A stretch of 64,000 nucleotides of DNA from Zygnema cylindricum (Eukaryota > Streptophyta > Zygnematophyceae > Zygnematales > Zygnemataceae), in the NCBI GenBank assembly GCA_037447655.1, contig JBBHKE010001808.1, positions 1 through 64,000 on the forward strand, written 5' to 3'. The stretch's first letter is position 1, and the number at the start of each line of letters is the position of its first letter. A program made the translations under genes and the position numbers. Positions 10,787 through 21,116 of the stretch are shown in pieces. The notes below the pieces were generated by a model. That model was not told the origin of the DNA. It saw only the letters and a list, made by a program, of their open reading frames with translations, and ran no database searches.

Positions 10787-13700
10787 ATGCTTTTGATTTT
10801 TTTTTCTTTGTTGTTAGTTGGCTGCTATGGAGACGAAGGAGGACCTTATTGTCCATCGCAAGAAAGGAAACCAAACGCTGGGATGGAGTTCAATATTCTC
10901 CTTTTTCTTTTCATTTTTTTTTAATTTTCAATCGGTCCAAGGTCAAACAAAATTTTGTCCCTTCTCTTTTTTGAAATTTTGAGAAATATTAAGTTTATGT
11001 ATGTCGATTCAACAATGTATACGGAACTTTGTTATCTTAATGTCTTTTATAGCGTCCTACTGAACTTACAATTTTGATTAGCAATTGATTATTTCAACGA
11101 TTTTCTTTTCACAAGCATTAACATATTGGGATGTACTATATTGTAGGCAAAGGTGACTGATCTCTCTTTCCATCTCTCCCCCACCCTCCTCCTCTACCTC
11201 TACCCTTTACCAGGTGGTTGCTGGTTGTCTCCGAACAGTACTTCTCCACCAAACTACTATGTCTACGGCTACGCTTTCACTGGAAATGTCTCTTCTGGTT
11301 GGTGGGTTTCAAGAGCCCAAGATTGCCACAATAATTGTCTCACCTACGGATACGGTTTCTTATTGAATCAACAAAGTGAAAATGTTGCCTGTTTTTGTTA
11401 CACGGACCAAATTACATATGGAGTCAAAGATCTGGGCTGGTACAACACACTATCATACGTTACTCTTTGTCCTCCTACCCCCTCCATTCTAGTGCCTCCA
11501 CCCCCAAGACCACGGCCCCGTCCTCCACCAAGGCGTCTCCCTCCTCAAAGTTCTTCACCACGCTCTCCACCCTCTCCTCCTCGCGCACCTCCTCCAAGAC
11601 TACCTCCTCTCCCACCCAGTCCACCTCCCCCAAAACCTCCACCTCCTTCCCCAAGATCTCCTCCCAGACTCCCTCCTCCGATTCCCTCGAAAGGTGATTT
11701 CATTCAAATATTTACCGACCCGTCAATTTATCATTTTCCCATTTTCCATTTGCTAGTTATTCGCATTTTATTTTGGAGAAGGGGACGTGAGAGAGGATTG
11801 CAAGACAGAAATTGGCAAGAGAGGGAGAGACACGAGGTGAAAGGGAGTCTTAGGTTGTTTATATAAGCCGATTGTAAATTATATGGGGAGAGGGAGAGGG
11901 GGGTTTAGGGGCGAAAAGGGTGAGAGATGGAGTGTTGTATTTCAATCATTTTAAGTCCATTGCCATTTCTCGCGTTCTTTCCTTTGTCTTTTCTTGTCCG
12001 TCTGTTTTGTTCTGACTGTCAATGCTTTTTCTGTTGCCTTGTCATGTTTTCTTCTTTTCGCTTTCCTTTCTTTGACATTTGTTACATAATGACATTCCTC
12101 CTGTCTTTTGATGATCTTATTTTCTCATTTTTTTAGGTCTCCAATGATCTTTCCTAGTTGTAATTTACATGCTGCTTTTTTTTATTTTTCCAATAATCTC
12201 ATTCTTTTACGTTCACCTTTGACTCGTGCTATCGCTATTTTTTTCTTTTTTTTTTAGTGTCTTCTTTAAGTCCCACGTTATTGTTTCCTTGTCTTTTTTT
12301 TGCAAAACATTCTTTCTTTTTTTCCGCTAATTTGCTTGTCTTCCTTCTTTCTACTCTTTGTATACTCCCTCGTAACTAACTCTCTACCCCCCACCACTCT
12401 CGACCCCCCTTCCTTCTCTCACTGTCTCCCTCTATCTCTCACTCAATCTCTCTTTCCCTCTATCCTTCCCTCCTTTCAGGTCCTTGTTGGTTGTCCCCTA
12501 ACAGTACTTCCCCACCAAACTACTACGTCTACGACTACGCTTTCGCTGGATATGCCTCTTCTGGCTGGTGGGTTTCGACGGCCCAAGATTGTCACGACAA
12601 TTGTGTGAGCATCGGATTTGGATTCTTACTACAACTACAAGGTGGAAGTTTGGCTTGTTTTTGTTACATGAGCCAAATTACTTATGGAGTCGAAAATTGG
12701 AACTTGGGAAACACAATTTCATATGTTACTCTTTGTCCCAATGTGCCTTCTCCTCCACCCCCTCCTCGTTCCCCACTTCCACCTCCTCCTCCTTGTTGGA
12801 TCCAACCAAATAGTACAAATCCGTCCAATTTCTACCAATACCCATATTACTATTCAAATGCTTACGACGGCGATTGGGGAAAGGACATTAGTGCAACAGG
12901 CACTGTTGGATGTGCTCGAGACTGTGAAAAACTCGGGTATGGATTTTTTGTTCAAGTACAAGAGTTTACCCCATACTGTTATTGCTATGTTCGAGAAGTA
13001 AATTATAGCTCTGCCCTCTCTGTCGATACCCCAACAGTGTCATATATTTACACGTGTCCTCCAGTAGATTATGGCCCATCCCCCTCTCCCTATTTTCCAT
13101 CTTGTAGTATCCCAAAAAATAGTACAAATCCCTCCGGATTTTTTTCTTACACTTACGGTTTCGACACATCCGACTACTTTAATTATGGCCCAATTTCAAG
13201 TTCCGTGGATTGCATGAATGGATGTCTGTTTCCATTTGGGTTTATGACATATTTAAGACGCGGTAGTCTAATTTGTGCTTGTTTTACGAGAAAAGTTGAT
13301 TATTCGAACGTATTTTACTGGCCAGATCTTACTTCATATGTGCCAAATTGTCCAGTAAAAACTGCCTTACCACCTCCCTCCCCTCGCAGTCTTCCTCGCC
13401 CTCCTCCTCTCATCTCCCCTTTACCAACAATTCATCCTCCTCCTCCTAAACATGCCCCCCCTCCAAGATTAAAGCCTCCGTCTCCTGCAAGGACCCCGCC
13501 TTCTCCTCCTCCCTCACCTCCTCTCTCTCCTCCTCCTCCCTCTCCTCTTCACTTTTCGCCTCGTGCTCCTCCTCGATTTCCTCCACCCTCTCCTCCTCGC
13601 TCTCCGCGTCGTGCTCCTCCTCGCTTTCCTCCACCCTCTCCTCCTCGCTCTCCGCCTCATGCTCCTAATCGCTTTCCTCCACCCTCTCCTCTTAGATTCA

Positions 13701-13795
13701 ACCCCCCTCCAAGGCCAAGGTCTCCTCCTAGGACCCTCCCTCCTCGAAGCCCTCCTCCTCCCTCTAGACCCCTCCCTCCCTCAAGGCCCGTCTGA
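10787..13795 (+). CDS. Secreted cysteine-module / proline-rich (extensin-like) protein, three exons
   Basis: Predicted extracellular or wall protein. Proposed exons are 10787-10850, 11214-11693 and 12480-13795 (stop TGA 13793-13795). Exon 1 gives a hydrophobic signal-peptide candidate (MLLIFFSLLLVGC). Its only phase-compatible donor, at 10850/10851, is weak. The other sites are good: acceptors CAG at 11211-11213 and 12477-12479 after long pyrimidine runs, and donor AAG/GTGATT at 11693/11694. Both introns are phase 1. Four ~85-residue modules begin CWLSPNST, CWLSPNST, CWIQPNST and CSIPKNST. Each has six cysteines in the order CW, DC, C, then ACFC-type (two), then a final C. This spacing recalls WSC-like carbohydrate-binding modules but is not a clear member. 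Proline-rich SPPP/PPR spacers separate the modules and form a tail of about 140 residues, as in hydroxyproline-rich wall proteins of green algae and plants. NST motifs offer N-glycosylation sites. Exons 2 and 3 are well supported; exon 1 is tentative. Confidence 0.75.
11694..12479 (+). other. Intron 2 of the wall-protein gene
   Basis: GT at 11694 and AG at 12478-12479, phase 1 on both sides. Joining K-G-P-C-W keeps the frame and places the second module directly after the first proline spacer. The last ~100 bp are strongly pyrimidine-rich and resemble the end of the preceding intron (11155-11213), consistent with duplication of exon plus intron end. Confidence 0.75.
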
Positions 13796-14102
13796 AGGTA
13801 TTTTCTTCACCTCCGCTGAAGTAGCTTAGATGTTTTTTTTTTTTTTTTTTTAACGTTCTCAAAGGAATCTTTCCTTTTTAAGTATCTTAATATCTTTAGA
13901 GTGTCTTTTTTTAATTTTACTACAGCTTCATCAGTAAGTCACGAGCCGCTCTTAATTAATTTTTCTTTTTTTTACTGTTTTGATTTTCTTGTGAAGAGAT
14001 GTCAAAAAAGTTTTTATGTTGGGTACTTTTTCTAGCTTCTGGAAAATAATTATTACCTGAAAAGATATCATTAAACTGTTGTGATATTCTGGTTACTTAT
14101 AT
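13730..14102 (+). repeat. Right arm of the inverted duplication (gene end and 3' UTR)
   Basis: Contains the last codons, the stop and about 300 bp of 3' flank, matching the reverse complement of 339-806. Shared landmarks are the CTCCGCTGAAGTAGCTTAGATG block, the poly-T run at 13831-13850, TACTACAGCTTCATCAGTAAG and TTAAACTGTTGTGATATTC. Confidence 0.85.
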
Positions 14103-14198
14103 TTGATGCTTCTTCTCTTTATTTTTCGCAATTTTTGTTTTTGTTTGTAAACTTGACAGGAGTTACAGACTATACTTGCAGTTCCTTATGCTTTTTCG

Positions 14199-14204
14199 AA
14201 TAAA
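14199..14204 (+). promoter_or_regulatory. Candidate polyadenylation signal AATAAA
   Basis: AATAAA lies about 400 bp after the stop codon of the wall-protein gene. This fits a 3' end beyond the duplicated 3' flank. It is a motif match only. Confidence 0.35.
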
Positions 14205-14699
14205 TTTATAACCCAGCACTGAAATGATCTTGCTTTTCAATCTGCGTTATTCTTTTATGTCTCAAAATTTGGCCGTCATCTTTCTGTTTCATTGTTCTTT
14301 TCATTTTTTGGATAAATATTACAGTATACTTTAAGGTCCGTTTTTGAGTTGTAATATGTTGAGAGTGCAAAATCTTTATTAGTCTCTATCTGGCAGTATC
14401 ATCGTTGTCTGTCGATGTTTTGTGTGTTTGTGCGTCCTACTGGATATAATACAATGCGAAATTGTTGATTTCACTTTAATTGATTTCATTTATTTTAATA
14501 TTATACTAGAAACATTTCAATTTTATCTTTTTAAACAAAAAAAATCCATCCATGTGAAAAAAATTAAATTCATGTAATTTTCACATTTTGTGCTTATCTT
14601 TCCTCTTGGAACCTCTTTCATCCTGATCAAGAAGTGCTTTGATTTAAGAGATGAGCGCAGAACATATACAATGAGGGAGCACACTCGAAAACTAAAATC
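14205..14699. other. No gene recognised
   Basis: AT-rich sequence downstream of the wall-protein gene with no motif found. Confidence 0.55.
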
Positions 14700-15159
14700 A
14701 ACATACCTCATGATAGGATCGCTAGGCACCAACCAGATTGTGCAGAATAAACAATACTCAAGCCGAAGCACAAGACATAACACTCACACAACGTTCACCA
14801 AGGTACACAGGTTTCAGCACAATATCAAAATATTCGATCGAAGGCTTTTCTCTCACTCACTTCCTTCCTGCAGATTCTTCCTACACAAAAACTAACAACC
14901 TATCTGACTATACAAAAGTAACTACCTATTTGACTATACAAGGCACAATGGCGTGGAGACGTTCTCCACTACTTCACAAAACACACTCAAACACCGGACA
15001 CAAACAACAGTACAAGAAAACGACAACGCCAAGGACACAATTCTTCCCAAAGGTAATTGTACGTTAACAAGAGACACGATACCAAGTATTATGTACGAAA
15101 TAGCATGCACACATTCTAAACAAATAGATATGAAACAACAAACTGTACGATATACAAAA
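14700..15159 (-). mobile_element. Probable antisense copia LTR (left boundary unknown)
   Basis: The right edge is defined on the minus strand by a polypurine tract (AATGAGAGGGGGAA) followed by TGTTTTGTATATC, an LTR start. The region to the left has LTR-like composition, but its other end was not located. It accompanies the RNase H remnant at 15160-15420. Confidence 0.35.
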
Positions 15160-15420
15160 CATTCCCCCTCTCATTGTGAAAATCCTTTGCACCTGTCACA
15201 TCCGGCCTAACTTTGGTCCCCTCTGGTGAACACACGACAAGTGTCATATGATCCTCTATTGACTTCACTGCCGAAGTGTAACTAAACTATGATTCTTAAT
15301 CGTGACCGAATTTCGAGTAACATGCCAGTAAATGCAAATGTGTTTCATGTGTTTGTGAAACACAAGATTTTTGACAAGTGTCATAAAACTCATACTCTCC
15401 AAGTAAACTCGCATGCATCC
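15160..15420 (-). pseudogene. Copia RNase H C-terminal remnant
   Basis: Minus-strand translation gives LVKNLVFHKHMKHICIYWHV, the end of a Ty1/copia RNase H (compare LVKNLVFHMRMKHIRIQWHF in the 18117-18592 copy). It is followed by stops and then a polypurine tract. Everything upstream of this is missing, so it is a truncated relic. Confidence 0.65.
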
Positions 15421-17534
15421 AACTAATCCCCCAAACGTAACTCTCTCCGCCCGCTCTCATATTCGGCATCAAACTTTGTGTTTTTTTTCCGTCCCACTAC
15501 CATTTTCACCATCTATCACACATGGTTCCTTTTCCTCTGCCACGTTTTCTCTTCCTCACACTCTATCAATTCCCATGGCTTCTTTGACTTATTGACCATG
15601 TCCAAAAGCACTTCTTTTCCCTTTCTCCCTCCGGTACCTCCACCCAAACCTCGTAAACAAACCTTTACGCGTTTGAAATGTCATGGGTGTCATAACCATT
15701 TTGCAGCCAATGTCAGTACGCACATCGTACACGTCATACACGGAGTTGTCGACATTGTGTGGCCCTTGGTGGTCTTTTGTCTAGCACCTCTCCTCAACCA
15801 TCTTCGACCACACTTCTACCCGGCCTCACATATGCGAACTAGGATTTTGTTTGTGACTTAGATGTCTTAGGGGCCTATGATTTGGGATCCCCCTGCGACT
15901 TTACATCTGTATCCCTATCGCTTTGCGGATAGTAGTACATGATGCCCTCAAACTCCCCTTGTCCCACACTTCTTCCAATCCGACGGACATCGCTCCTTGG
16001 CACCTTCTTCTTTTGTTATATCTCTAGGTCAGAGTCCTTCTAAGTCACGGTCTTAGTCTTTATCGGTCACGAAGGTAGCAATGGGGCTAGAGAGATTATG
16101 GCGCGTTGTCCTCGATTCCTTTATGGTGACTGGAAGGCCCTCCACGTCGAGCATGAGGATTGGGTGGCAAGTGCCTTTTTCACACCGCGTGTCCATCTAA
16201 GCCATCGGATGTTCTAACCCCTTATCGTCGAGCTATTCATTTGGGTAGTGTTGGTGAGCTGCGAGCAGTTTGGGCCCTCTAGCCAATCACCCATGCTCCC
16301 CAGTATTCTTCCACCATTGTGGTCATTCGAGCTCTAAAGAAGGTCAATTTTTATCTTTAAAATGACTAAGGTAAATAACCCATTTCAAACCAACTTTTGT
16401 TTAGTAAGGAGGTGCACTTGATTGACAAGGAAAGACTAATGACTACACCCCTATCTCTTATTAGAATGACTTCCAATCCCTTTGCGAAAAGCGTTGAAAC
16501 CTAGCCTTGTCTTACGAGCACCACGTGCTCTCCCCGAAGGTTGCAGATGTAATAGCCCAGATGGACAGCTGGATATTAGGTGTCAAGCTACGTCTTTAGT
16601 ATTATCCTCAGGCAATAAGGCCAAAGAAGGCCTAAAGCTTTTTGGATAAGTTTTTGATGGGTGGATGAGTATATAACCTTGACGAGGTTAATTAGTAAGT
16701 AAAACCAAAGAACATTAAGGCGTCTAATGAATTACCGGTCACTCAAAGATGGTTGTAAGCGTATGGAGTTTGGAGTTAAATTTCCATTATCAAGCGTTAG
16801 AATACTGAATTTGACCCTCAAACATGCTTTGAAATTTCTTAGCAAATTTGCTCCCACAACATACAAATATGCGCACCCCAGTGCAAGGCACACTAGATGG
16901 ACTTGTATTTGCGCTTTGGTTGGCCCAATTTTCAAATTTGGAGGTGTCTTGGGGTAGCGGATGGGATATGAAATTTTCAATGTTGCCCGGAAACTTGCGA
17001 GGTCGAAATAAATAGATCACCATGAAGAGACCAGGGTCGTAATGGTGGTCGTTGTGAAAGAGAGTTAAAACGGTTAAATTTGAGGAATTTTCCTAAGATG
17101 TGGGGGTGGTTAGGGACCTATATAGAAAGGTAAACCTTTTTGCTTGAATACAAGGATAAGAGAACAACGTGGAATAGTGAAAAGTTATTTCTTTAAGTTA
17201 GGATGGAATAGAGGCTTGCTGATTGCGTGCCTACGTGAATGCTTGCGCTTGCATTTGTATTTATATCCGTCCATGGCTTTTTGCTTTGATTTTTGTTGTG
17301 TCAAAGCGACAAACGGTGGAAAGTCCTGATTTTTCATATAGTTGGCCACATGGCATCTAGTTGGCATTACATTGCTCATCATTATTAGTGTTAAGGTTTG
17401 TTTTCGACTTACAACATCTGTACTTCTTTCACACTTAAAAAAATGTTCCAAAGGCTTTTTCGAACCAGTCTCTACAATATTTTTCAGTACCTATTTTCCG
17501 TTCATTGGTTATTATTGTGTGGTGTCACAATGGT
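15421..17534. other. 2.1 kb with no gene recognised
   Basis: Several open frames of 60-127 codons occur, the longest at 15478-15861 on the plus strand with a KCHGCHNHF string. None shows a family signature or a partner elsewhere in the window. Terminal repeats were not found. It may be old intergenic DNA or decayed repeats. Confidence 0.5.
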
Positions 17535-18116
17535 TGTAGCATAGTACTGTTTTTGGCGAAAATATTCTCTAGCACCAAGTAGTCGGTGATAAAAATGAAG
17601 CACGGCTGAAAACATTTCAGAACATTACGTCAACTTAGAAAGCATGCAGAAGCATACAAACATGTTAGGAGCCTGGAGATTTCCCTAACTAAAGATATTT
17701 ATTTAGAGATATATTTAATCAAAGATTTTTTTCACAACATATTTTATTCTTTAACTTCTAATATAAAAACTACTCAACTCTCTTCCACTAAAATACTCTT
17801 GTTTAACTGACCAAAAACTACCACTAATACTTAGTGGAAAAATGCAAATTACGATGTGACAAACGAAGGCGAACGTGCGCCTAATCAGGCTACGTGTGCC
17901 GAAACTGAATGGCGCGCACAAAAACAAACGAAAACATTATGGCGCACTAAATTACATCAAACACTGCACCGGACAATACGCAACGGACGATGGCCAAAAC
18001 AAAATAATCCGAAAAAAGGCAAACTAAAACTAAAAAAAATATCAAGACCAAAACTTGAAACTGAAACAAAAAATTAGAACGTTACATAACACATATTTCC
18101 ACAGCGAACCATAACA
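17535..18116 (-). mobile_element. E-family copia LTR (3' LTR, minus strand)
   Basis: Begins TGTAGC and ends ATAACA on the plus strand, giving the TG...CA ends expected of an LTR. It aligns along its length with 61929-62518, sharing GCATACAA, TAGTGGAAAA, CCGAAACTGAATGGCGCGCA and ATTACATCAAACAC blocks. A polypurine tract (AAAAAAGGGGGA on the minus strand) abuts its right side, so in minus orientation it is a 3' LTR. Length 582 bp. Confidence 0.75.
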
Positions 18117-18592
18117 ATCCCCCTTTTTTCGATCTAGAAAACTAAAAGCATAAATTTCACGCTAACCCTAACTTTCGATGACCCCTAAAAACACATCATA
18201 GGTAGCCGCCTCAGTAAGTAAATCCGCGGTTTCTTCTATAGTTCACACGTACACAAACTCCACTTCTTTTGAGGTGACCAAAAACCGAACAAAATGCCAC
18301 TGAATACGAATGTGCTTCATACGCATGTGAAATACTAGATTTTTAACAAGCAACATATACCTTATGCTATCTGTAAAAATATGCAAACAACCAATAAAAA
18401 TCTTCAATTCACCAATAATCTTTTTAATCCAAATTGATAATTTAGCCGCATTGCAAGCCGCCATACATTCAACCTCCGTCGAACTTAATGCAATTGTCGC
18501 TTGAGGACGCGAACTCCACAAATTGTCGCATCGCTGAACACAAATGCGTATCCTGAGGTCGACTTTCCGGAGTCAAAATCACTAGCCCAATC
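18117..18592 (-). pseudogene. E-family copia RNase H fragment
   Basis: The minus strand encodes DWASDFDSGKSTSGYAFVF, then WSSRPQATIALSSTEVECMA and a HIRIQWHFVR-type end: the Ty1/copia RNase H with its conserved second half. It contains frameshifts and stops. It is cut at 18592 exactly where a B-family LTR starts, so RT and upstream parts are absent here. Confidence 0.8.
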
Positions 18593-19680
18593 TGTTGAAA
18601 TTGAAATCTTTAGTTTTCAGTAGATGGAGCTATGAAAGAAGATTAAAGACTTCGAATATTTTAAAGAATGTGATATTGTAATTTTTACTTCTAATAGTGT
18701 TATAGTGACAAAATGGCAAGTAAGTCTACTGTACGTCTACAAGGACACGCGTCGGCAAAGGAATGGCAAGTAAGTGTATTGTACGTATACAAGGACACGC
18801 GTCGGCAAAGTAATGGCAAGTAAGTGTATTGTACGTCTACAAGGACACGCGTCGGCAAAGGAGGGACTATGCAAGTTTTATGGAGTAGCGTCGTTGACCA
18901 CTTAGACGCGTTGTGCATTTTACGAGCCGATTAACAAAATAGGACGAAGAGAATATAAACCACGTATCTAGGAATGTATGGTACAGTGAGCTATAGTGAT
19001 CGTTGATTGGCATCTTGTTGACGCACGTGATTTATGTGGGATCACAAGTGACGAAGCACACTCGTATGGACTCAGGTGCTTCGTCCTACACGACTACAGT
19101 CAGCAGGACACTAGAGACCACTACTGACTAAGCACCTGAAATATATATTGTACGGTCCTCTATTTTTAAATATTTCAAAAACAATGTTTTGTAGTTTTGC
19201 TATTAGAAAATAGTGTCACACTATTCAAATTACTAGAGAGTTGCAATTGGGTTTTTGGAAGTACTCACGGTAAAATGAAGTACAGTTTGATTACTTTGTT
19301 GTGGCATAGATTAGTACTGTAGGACAGTCACCAAAATTTGTGTGACCAATAGATACTTAATATGAGTACATAGTTTAGGACTTTGTCAAATTTGTATTAT
19401 TCAAGTCTTCGGATTATAGTAATCAAAGGCAAATTTTGTGAAATCTGTAGAGACTATCTTATTATTGACTTGGTCATTTGACGTACAACTTTAGGAACTG
19501 TTACTATAATGTGTATTCTGCTTGTGTGCTGAATTTGATTATGTTTAGACTTTTTTGTCACATTTTATCTCATCTGGAAGTTGGTTATTAAATAATGTGC
19601 TTCATAGCTTCTTTTGAGTAGATGTCAACTTCCACTACTACTGTTGGGTCTCCTCCTACAAGTGTGGTTGTACAACAACA
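18593..19680 (+). mobile_element. B-family copia LTR B1 with mismatched flanks
   Basis: Starts TGTTGAAATTGAAATC and ends ACAACAACA. Length 1088 bp, against 988-989 bp for the LTRs at 35527 and 46659; most of the excess is an internal triple repeat. The last ~60 bp carry an ATG (19622) opening MSTSTTTVGSPPTSVVVQQQ, the Gag N-terminus. The left flank CAATC is E-family RNase H and the right flank AAAAC is C-family RNase H, so no target duplication is present. Confidence 0.8.
18712..18861. repeat. Three tandem 50-bp repeats in LTR B1
   Basis: Units start AATGGCAAGTAAG at 18712, 18762 and 18812 and end in ACACGCGTCGGCAAAG. The other B LTRs (about 35647 and 46778) have one copy. The position is in the U3 part of the LTR, where promoter repeats occur in many retrotransposons. 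Confidence 0.9.
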
Positions 19681-20168
19681 AAAACATAGAGTGATGCAAG
19701 CTATGGCGACTTGCCAAGCCGAATGTCCACTACTGGATTTGTTTTGCAAATTGGAAACAAGACTTGATGTTGGAGCAACCAGCTTCATAAGGTCACGGCA
19801 CAATCTACAATAGAGTCAGAATACATAGCAACAAGTTTCGCTCTAAAGGAACTCTTATGGGTAAAGTCGTTGCTGGAAGAGTTAGGATTCATGCAGGTTG
19901 GTCCCCAAGTAATTTGGTGTTACAACCAGGCTTCCATTGCCATTGCCTCTAACCCTAGTCACCCCTTCAAAAGTAAGCACATGGATGTACGGTTACACTT
20001 TGTAAGAGAAAAAGTGTTTTCCAAAGTCATTAAATTATGTTATTTGTAATTTGCCAGATGCAAAAATGATTGCTAATATATTGACTAAAGCACTCCATGC
20101 CCCTAAATTAAAGTTTTCAAAGATGCACCAGGGCTAAGTGATTAGCAACGTCTAAAGCTTTAGGGGAG
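19681..20168 (+). pseudogene. C-family copia RNase H end (left unit)
   Basis: Encodes the RNase H end: SDASYGD-type start, WSNQLHKVTAQ, IESEYIATSFALKELLWVKS, a QVIWCYNQASIAIASNPSHP region where the catalytic CDN is changed to CYN, and a KALHAPKLK end. A polypurine tract, TTTAGGGGAG, abuts the next LTR. Stops and frameshifts are present. Sequence and breakpoint match 47647-48128. Confidence 0.8.
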
Positions 20169-21116
20169 TGTTGATTTGGAAAGCTATTAGCCTTAGGAAA
20201 TAGAGGTATGAGAGGGAGTTTCGGACTTAGAATATATTTTGGCCAAAGTCCTTTAATACTTACCTCTAATAGTATGACAGTAGCGAAAGTACGTGGGAGT
20301 GTATAGTACGGTAAAATAACACGTGTCGTCACTTCATCAATGCACAATTTTTTTGTAGAAACACATGGACAAACTGTTCCACGTGTCATATACCGAACGG
20401 ACGAAATCGAATGATCTAACGAATAAAGAGAAAGGCGGCTATTTGAGAAATGGTCTTGTATAGGACAACACATTTAAGGGTGATATGAATAACGTCAACG
20501 AACGAGATTCATCAAGGGACCACAAGTGACTAGACTGGCAAGTGCTTTGTGACAGTCGCATGGACGCATCCGGGCATTACTGATTCAGCAAGCGGCGAAT
20601 ATTTGTACGGTCGCTATTTGAAGATATCTGAGTAATATAGGTTGTACGATAGCTAATTTTTTTATAGTGTTACCAAACATATATAGTTTCTGGTGTTAGT
20701 AGGTTTTTCGACGTACCACTTAGGTACACATGTACAGTACCACTGTTTTCAGATAGTAATTTGTAATAAGACAATTATTTAGTAATACTCACTGTGGTTA
20801 AAAGACTAAGGAATTAGAATACTTCTTGTATCAAAACTTCTAGGTAGGAAAACTACAAACAATTGTTGGGAAAATTTTGATAGTGATTTGTGAAGTTTTG
20901 TTGGGTCAATTGTGTTGAAACTTTTTGGGAGCTGTCTGAGTTTGTGATACTCTATACTGCGATAGAGTTTTGTGGAATTTTGGTGTTTGTATCAGATTTG
21001 GTAAGCATTTGAAAACAACTGTTTGTTAGGATTCTTGATAGCTTCTGAGAGCATATCATGTCTACTTCTACTACTACTGCTGCTCCACCACCTGCATCGA
21101 TGGTTGTAAAATAACA
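20169..21116 (+). mobile_element. C-family copia LTR C1
   Basis: Starts TGTTGATTTGGAAAGC after a polypurine tract and ends AATAACA before the primer-site relic CGTTATGAGATTGTC. It therefore serves as 3' LTR for the RNase H on its left and 5' LTR for the gag-pol on its right: a tandem arrangement sharing one LTR. It carries the LTR-encoded Gag start at 21058 (MSTSTTTAAPPPA). Length 948 bp; partner LTR 48129-49054. Confidence 0.8.

Noticed and set aside
13446-13634. Minus-strand Glu-rich frame
   Set aside because: Antisense of the proline-rich tail of the wall-protein gene.
15478-15861. 127-codon frame with a KCHGCHNHF string
   Set aside because: Looks superficially like a zinc-binding motif, but spacing fits no known finger and no supporting context was found.
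18712-18861. CRISPR-like array
   Set aside because: Units abut directly with no unique spacers; tandem duplication in an LTR of a eukaryotic element.
19660-19700. Gag-to-RNase H splice-like junction after CAACAG, as if spliced RNA had been copied
   Set aside because: Comparison of six such sites shows CAACA is the LTR end and GGTTATGGG the primer site, so these are ordinary LTR/flank junctions.
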